A stretch of DNA of 64,000 nucleotides, from positions 17,462,293 through 17,526,292 of the forward strand of contig NC_079514.1 in NCBI RefSeq assembly GCF_000801105.2, in the 5' to 3' direction. The notes under the pieces are model-generated. The model saw only the letters and a list, made by a program, of their open reading frames with translations, was not told where the DNA came from and did no database searches. Of this stretch, positions 57,913 through 64,000 are shown piece by piece. Positions within the stretch are counted from its first letter, which is position 1, and every line of letters begins with the position of its first letter. The position numbers and the translations under genes were made by a program. The stretch comes from Raphanus sativus. Taxonomy: Eukaryota > Streptophyta > Magnoliopsida > Brassicales > Brassicaceae.

Positions 57913-59601
57913 TTCTAGAAATATTCACACAAGCTGATAGATGGTTAGAATGATGACTGCTCCTATCTGATTGAATTCTCCCATTACTGCCCAATGACAT
58001 CGAAAACCATGTGTTGAGGAATGCAGGTTGACTAAACCAGCCCATAATAATGTGCGCTCCTCCAGTTTGTTAAAACTATACACAAAAGTAACAGTAACAT
58101 TAAACCTTTTAGCAGGAACATGAACCCCACACGTAACAGAATGATAAGTTTGGTGATAGACAAAAACTGACGCCTGAGGATCCTAGACAATGACAACTCT
58201 TCCCTGAGCATGCTCCTCATAGTTTCCAGAAAATTTCCAACCTCAAGAGATGGCTAGTAAGATCTGATCTTTATTACTCTCTAAGATACGAGTTTCCAAA
58301 AAAATTCCAAATAAAGGTTTATGGATATTAATCCAATCCTTAGTCATGGTGTGGTGTCTGTCGTTGTTAAGCCCTCTAACATTCCACGCAGAAAAAACAT
58401 CACTGATGTGGTTTTAGTGTTTAGTGACCTAGCGGCCACTCTTCCCACTATTCACTAGGAAGAAAGGTTTCTGAACCTCTTTTGGATCACCAAAGTCAGG
58501 AGGCTGCTTCAAATCAGAGTCACAGGCAGTATTCTTAGAATTAACTGCTGGGAAATCAGTCAAATCAGCACCCATCAGATTATCTGACAAAACACTAGCA
58601 GTAGCATCCTTCTCTTCTCCAGTACCCACTTCGCTACTTCCTCAAAATAGTTGAGGGTCTTAGATGATACGTCCCCAACACGGAGAATATTTTTATCAAG
58701 AGAACACACCTCCATAATCCCAGCAGGTTCCAGGATGAGAGCATCTTTAGAGAGCAGAGGTCCCCCTCCATTGGAATCAATAACAGGTTCCTCAATGCCA
58801 ACTACTTTTGCAGGTTCTACTGATTTCTGCTCTGAAGTGGTAATAATTTGCGCACCAACCAAGTCTAATAAATGAATCTTGTCCAGCGAGGCATCCTCAT
58901 GTGAGGGATCTTAATAACAAGAAACCGTTTTCTTCAACAATTTCACATGGTTCGACTTCATTATCTGATCCAACAGCCTCTACTCCAGAAGGTTCCTTGT
59001 AGACACCAGATCTGTCTTAGATATAAATTTCCTCCCCAATAGCAATATGATCATCTTGATGAGGCATATTATGAGTCTTGACTACCCTTGCACGGCCTTG
59101 TCTAGATTTAGAGCGTCGACGAGATGATTCGGTTTCATCTTTTATGGTAGCAGGATGCCTCTGATTCTCCAGATGTACTCCAACTCGACAATCTTCCTTC
59201 TTAAGACAATACTTCCCACAGTTTTGATACTTAATAGGTAACCAGGTGTATGAAACTTCGATGAGGGTCTCTCCGCCATTGGAAAAACAGACACAATAGT
59301 ATCTAGAAGACTCTTAGTAAGGTCTACTTTGACAAACAACTTTGCAACTTGAAATTTCTGCTTTCGTTGAATTTCAGGGGCTAAAGCAACTGGCTTTCCA
59401 ATAGCAGTAGCTAGTTTGCTCAGACTTTCATCGTTGATGAAGATATAAGTCACTTTACGCATCTCCACTTGAACCACCGCTGTGGTGAGGGTCAGGAGTG
59501 AAATCTGGAGACCATGAAGAAACAAACATCGGGAGGCCCACTATATTCCAACACGATCGAGCTAATAAAGCTTCACGAGCTCTAGGTTTAAGAACCTTCA
59601 A

Positions 59602-60129
59602 CTAAAAAGATCCCTGACCAAGATTGTGCGCGTAGATACGAGGACCATAATTTGCCCATACTGCATTTAGAATTCCAATAATCCTGCCCATAGGAGGAAC
59701 ATCACTGTGGAACTTCGCAAAGATATAATCCTTAAATTCTTTCTTTGCGGCCTGAATATTTTCCTCCGGAATAAGAACAAACGGTGCACCAGAGATGTTC
59801 TCCGTAGGGGTTCCCAATTCTTTTAGCTCTTCTGTCGATTTCAGCAAAGAAGCATAACTCGGAGCCGGAGCAGGAACGTCTCCTGAGTTACCAGATATCG
59901 ACCCGAGAGCAGTAGTAATATGTGGGTTAATCGAAACATCAGTTGTACTTACTGGCAAGATAGGAAGCATGGAAGTTCCAACCAGAGAACCACCGGGAGC
60001 ATAAGAATTCACCTTTGGAGACTCAGATCCGACGGTGATAGGTTCTGAAAAATCACCGGCTGAGGAAGCTAAAGACTTAATCCCAGCAAGTGAGACGTTC
60101 TTGAGACAAGAAAGCAAAGGGCCATCCAT
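59602..60129 (-). pseudogene. LINE ORF1 fragment (DUF4283-type)
   Basis: A 175-residue open frame with a proline/serine-rich N-terminus and the DUF4283-like RNA-binding core (FAKFHSDVPPMGRIIGILNA). It ends at LGQGSF*, where intact copies would continue into LLRV-type sequence; the continuation is found in other frames to 59142. In LINEs this protein coats the element RNA. Confidence 0.7.
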
Positions 60130-60545
60130 CGGAGCTATAGATCCGGAAGCTACAACACCAGAAATAGAGCGACTGATGCAGAGGAGGATTTACTTTTCCT
60201 CTTGGTCATAGAAGAGTAACTAGAGGTTCTGGCGAGTTTGGCAACCTTTGAAGAGACGGCGAACAGGGGACGATGCTTCTTCTTCTTGGCCGACATGGAT
60301 AAATCAGAGAAGAGGACATCGAGATCGAGATGTGAGAACAAAGAGCACGCCGACGAGGCAGAAGCCCACCAAAAACAGAACTAGGGTTTGGAACCTTATC
60401 GCCTTGTTGTCGCCTTTAGGAGAGAAAGTGTCCTCAAAGAAGTTTGGTGATGTAGCGCTTGAAAATTGCATTTGAAAGCAACCCAAAAAATTTGTTTTCT
60501 ATCATCTTATGTAAAAAAAAAAGGAAAAAACAACTTTCCAACTTT

Positions 60546-61593
60546 TTATTTTATTTTAACTCAAAAACAACTTTTCATCAACCAAATTGTGAATACAGGA
60601 TTACAACCTCAAAAGATTTTAAACCCAACATACAGCCGATGAGATCTATTATCGCCTAGGAACACGGAGTCGAAACTGGAATGGATCATAAACTACCCAA
60701 TCTAATTCATCGGTGTATTTTTCACCACAATGAATCAAGTTCATCCCACGACCCGAGATGAACCGACCCAGCAATTGGTCTCCTCATGATCAAAGTTCAG
60801 TCCATGTACCAACCGCCTCAACACCAAGAGTGCATTCCGACATCGGCTCATACTCGTCGTCAATCACTGCCTCGATCCTTAGCCAAAAACGGGACAGCAT
60901 CTTACGGAATGAAAAGCGGACCTTAGCAGCGTTGGCGTTTCCGGTTTCTCTAATCGCAGCTTTCTGGAAGTACGAAGCTCCAACCACCGGGATGACCGCA
61001 GTCAAAAAACACCGGCACAGGGAAGTAGAGCTTCGCCACGCTTCACCGGCCAAGACCATTCCTCCGGTTGACTACGCCGTCAGCTTGAATCTTGGATCGT
61101 GATGTCCCCGAGAACCGGAGAACAATCCTCCATCCACCGCCTTTCATACCTCTTCGCCGTCCACATACCGCCATACCAGGATGTATATCCGTGACAGAGA
61201 AGTTGTCACTCCGTTCCACGCGCCGCTGCTAAGACGCCCTTGCCGTAGATCTGAAAAAATTAAAAACCAGATCTAGCAAGTTCGTCAGTCCTAAAAGCCG
61301 ACTTTTCCTCTCCTCAGACGCCCCGAGTGTCTCGCCGCCTCTCCAATGGATGCCAGTACCATCACCGTCGAGCAAGACGCAATCATGCACGAGTTCGAAC
61401 TGGTTCAGAGTAGGATGCATATCGACACTGGTTAATCGAGGAGAAGAAAAGCAAAAGGAAAATGAGATTAAAGGGGAGGAAGGGCGCTTCCGGCACCGCC
61501 GCGGTGGCAGGCTGGAGCTAAGTTAGGTTTTGTTTGAAGGCGGCTTCTGGTTTTCGAGAGAGAGAAGATAACGCGTCTCTATAGGATAAATCT
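60546..61593 (-). mobile_element. Sadhu-like non-coding retroposon, 16-bp target duplication
   Basis: ACAACTTTCCAACTTT occurs perfectly at 60530-60545 and 61594-61609, bracketing 1048 bp. On the minus strand the insert begins near CTATAGAGACGCGTTATC with a CT-rich leader. It is GC-rich for about 800 bp and ends GAGTTAAAATAAAATAA next to the duplication. Several medium frames (61102, 61059, 61420) show no known domain. Length, A-rich end and lack of protein resemble the Arabidopsis Sadhu retroposons or a processed transcript copy; the family is not proven. Confidence 0.7.
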
Positions 61594-61609
61594 ACAACTT
61601 TCCAACTTT

Positions 61610-62841
61610 CTTGGTTGTGAAACGATCTTTCCCGTGGGAATGAGTTATATTTTTCATAAAACAATTAGTTTTGATAGATGCAATATTATCTTTCATATAA
61701 AAGCTTCGTATTTGCTTCTGGAATAGACGAATCTCAAAGGAGATAACCTTCATATTAATCCAAAAGCACCACGCTTCAGAGTGAGTTGAAAACGATTGTC
61801 ATTCTCTTTTTATTAATCTAGTAGGAGCCACCGAGATAAGACAACTCTCTATTTTTCTCTATTATCAGAGTCAAAGAGATTACCGTTCCATAGAACTTCA
61901 TGATGCCTTTCGAAGTAACCATAGTTTGCAGCAAGAACTCCATCACCATCGAATGAAGAACCATCAACGATTGAAGCCGGTAAGACCCGTCGCCACCATC
62001 CGCAGTAGATCTGTCAATTAACTTTTCTAAACAGTTCAACTGAATCGAAAGTTTTGTCTTTCCAAACCAATTGGAAGAAGCATACAAAAGAACAATAAAA
62101 AACCTTGCCAGGTTCAAAATAAATTGGCAATAAACCAGCAACTAAAAACAAAACAGATCCAAGAAAGAGATGCAAAACGAATTAAACAAGCCGATGTCGG
62201 AGCTGAAGAAGCCTCCGATCATCGGCTTGAAACAATGAAAAATCTCCTTTTCTCTCTCTTGAGGGCTAGGGTTTTCTCTCTTAATCACATTGGACTGCAT
62301 AACTCTTGTCTTTCATGTGACATTTGCGACAAATTATACTGCAGTGGTAATAAAAAAAAGGAAAAAAAATCCCGACTCTTGTAGTCCCGGTGCTTGATCA
62401 GATTTTTGATCATTGAATCTTGTCTTGACTATTTGCTTCTTGTTTTAGTAGTATCGTGAAGAACCTGACTTAAAATTATCAAAAGCGAGTAGGATTGCAT
62501 TTTTAGTGGTCTCAGCCCATTAAATTTTGAAACACGTAAATGCATTTTGTTGAAGAAAGATTTAGTACATAAATGCATTCTGTTAAAGGCACAATTGAAA
62601 CAGACTGAATTGACAACATGTATGTGGCCCATCAGCCAGTCCCAACTATTCTATACATAAGGCTAACTCACAGCTCGAGGTCCAGATCAAGCGGATAATA
62701 ACCAACACCTGTTCACCTCGCAATCAATAGATTATGTAACAGTGAAATCTCCGGAGCAAGACACCACATATACGTCCTAGATACGCGGAGTAGTTAGACC
62801 AACATTATCGGCGTGCCTTAGCCTAATTTCTTAGTATTAAG
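61610..62841. other. Spacer with gene-like composition, unassigned
   Basis: Moderate GC content, with a stretch (61960-62290) holding a possible 5' leader ending TTGAGGGCTAGGGTTTTCTC, but no frame I recognise on either strand. It may be LINE 5' sequence or an old gene relic. Confidence 0.35.
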
Positions 62842-64000
62842 TAGGCATGGGCAATAAATCCGAGAACCGAACAACCGAACCGAACCCGGTCCGATAAAAG
62901 CAGTTTGGTTCGGGTTCGGTTTCTCTTAATAAACCAAACGGACCTTCTTTTTGTGTTATAACGGGTGTCGGTTTGGTTCAGGTAAAAAACCGAGAACCGA
63001 TCGATTACATCCATAACCCGATAGAAACAAAACCCTAGCCCCCTTTTAGTTTTCATTTTCGATTTACACAGAAGAGATACCCCAAGATTCTCTGCGAAAT
63101 CACAACCAAAACTTCCCCAAATCTCAACTTCTCTAATCACTATATCTTTTCCGAAATCACTATATCTTTTCCATAACCCGAAAATCAAATATCTTCCAAG
63201 ATTCCATCCTTGATTTGAATTTGAAAGTTGAAACCCTTAATCCAGCTCCTATATAATGTCTCTGCGAAACCTTAGACTTGACAAGCCAATCCACCTCTTT
63301 AGTGAGAAAGTAATCAATCGGAGGTGGTTATTTTTCTTCTTAGTACTCGTTGCATCATGCATCATTCATATATTTTTTTTTCAATTTTAGATTTTGGGTA
63401 GATAATATTATTGGTGATCAATTCGGGTGAAGTCTTGTGCTTTTTAGTTCAATGCGTCTGCTGATTTTTTAGTTCAATTCGGGGTGAAGTGTAGTGTTTT
63501 TATTTTGTTATTGTGTCTAATACGTCTTGAAAACCAGACCACTGTTAGTTCTTCTTGACAATATATGTTCTGAAAACAATCTGATATTAGTTCTTCTCTT
63601 GTTTTTTTATATATTGTGATGTTAGTTTGATTGGGTTTATCCCACGGTTTTCATACAACTTATATGAATTATTGATTGTTGTTTCTCACAGATGGCATCC
63701 TCAACTTTCAATAACCGAGAGACTGATGTCGAAATGCAACATGGAGACCAAGAGTACCAAGAGACAAGTCCTGATGCAAATGCAAGCTATCAGGCGAAGA
63801 AGATGAAGAAGTTGGTTGTGCCAAGGTCTACTGTCTGGAACCATTTCACGAGAACCAAAGAGACCCGAGACAAGTGCATTTGTCACCATTGCCACAAGAT
63901 CTTTTCATGTGCATCCAATTCAGGAACTACTAACCTGAAGCAGCACTTGAAAATCTGCAAAGAACACCAGGCCTCGTTAATAAGTCAGACAAAGAATCAT
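62842..64000 (+). mobile_element. hAT transposon, 5' part (continues past the window)
   Basis: Begins TAGGCATGGGCAATAAATCC, a hAT-type terminus, followed by subterminal GGTTCGG/CCGAACC repeats (62870-63010). About 680 bp downstream a transposase coding exon starts. The right end and the 8-bp duplication lie outside the window. Confidence 0.72.
63692..64000 (+). CDS. hAT transposase, N-terminal BED zinc finger (partial)
   Basis: ATG 63692 directly follows a TTTCTCACAG acceptor-like site, so a 5' untranslated exon probably lies upstream. The open frame runs off the window after 103 codons. It contains a BED-type finger: STVWNHFTRTKETRDKCICH, HCHKIFSC and NLKQHLKICKEH, with two cysteines and a His/Cys pair at the expected spacing. 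RICESLEEPER/DAYSLEEPER-like hAT proteins start this way. DNA binding at the element's subterminal repeats is the expected role. Intactness beyond the finger cannot be judged. Confidence 0.8.
   Translation, partial: MASSTFNNRETDVEMQHGDQEYQETSPDANASYQAKKMKKLVVPRSTVWNHFTRTKETRDKCICHHCHKIFSCASNSGTTNLKQHLKICKEHQASLISQTKNH

Larger units (their letters stand above)
56660..60480 (-). mobile_element. Decayed LINE (ORF1 and 5' part of ORF2), 3' truncated
   Basis: Minus-strand order: ORF1 start MSAKKKKHRPLFAVSSKVAK (60296), ORF1 core FVLIPEENIQAAKKEFKDYI and ILNAVWANYGPRIYAHNLGQ (60129-59602). Next come a shifted ORF1 segment SKLATAIGKPVALAPEIQRK (59525-59142) and endonuclease GLPFTWRNSQDDNPISTKIN and SDHTPCLFWLPFHI (57912-57352). 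RT start TAICLIPKKPEAASLSDYKP and ISCCNVVYKIISKIMENRLK (56977-56741) comes last. RT homology stops near 56660, before the catalytic YADD region, so the 3' two-thirds of RT is missing. Multiple stops and shifts make it inactive. Confidence 0.82.

Overview
The window is plant nuclear DNA, most likely from a Brassicaceae genome (Brassica/Raphanus type). It is AT-rich, intron-containing and dominated by nested transposable elements. The families seen are Athila-type and TCGATCGAT-rich Ty3/gypsy LTR elements, a CACTA (En/Spm) element, Brassicaceae-type Helitron ends, LINEs, tRNA-derived SINEs and a hAT transposon. I identified everything by reading sequence and translations; no database was searched.

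Layout. 1-8.1 kb: a decayed Copia gag abutting a 7-kb Ty3/gypsy (Athila-like) element on the minus strand that carries gag-protease but no RT or integrase. 8.1-11.97 kb: AT-rich spacer with Helitron tails, a SINE and a tandem duplication. 11.97-24.0 kb: a decayed LINE holding two later insertions, a complete CACTA element (12324-20299, TSD AGC) and a solo LTR (21781-23220, TSD TTACT). 24.1-30.3 kb: an RPS4-type TIR-NBS-LRR pseudogene on the minus strand, its first intron swollen to 5.3 kb by a Helitron and other repeats. 30.3-50.9 kb: repeats, a malectin-like receptor fragment, two LTRs of one gypsy family in inverted orientation, a TRIM/LARD-like fragment, a possible TRAPPC2L exon, an unidentified small gene model, Helitrons and LINE fragments. 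50.97-56.39 kb: an RRS1-like TIR-NBS gene on the plus strand with three exons (513 codons) and a Helitron in intron 1. 56.6-61.6 kb: a decayed LINE on the minus strand and, beyond its 5' end, a Sadhu-like retroposon. 62.84 kb to the end: the 5' part of a hAT transposon with a BED-finger transposase exon.

The most interesting biology is the pair of disease-resistance loci. A canonical RPS4-like TIR on the minus strand and a degenerate RRS1-like TIR-NBS on the plus strand diverge from one another, as the Arabidopsis RPS4/RRS1 partners do, but they are separated here by 20.6 kb of repeats. The RPS4-like side is broken: two TGA codons lie in exon 2, one inside the P-loop. The RRS1-like side is open through all three exons, but its NB-ARC stops before the GLPLA/MHD part. 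An unrecognised tail of about 190 residues replaces the LRR and WRKY regions. Intron 1 of that gene holds a diverged copy of the gene's own upstream region, which suggests it arose by fusion of two tandem copies.

A second theme is very short retroposition scars: 14-21 bp A- or T-rich inserts between perfect 13-17 bp duplications at five sites.
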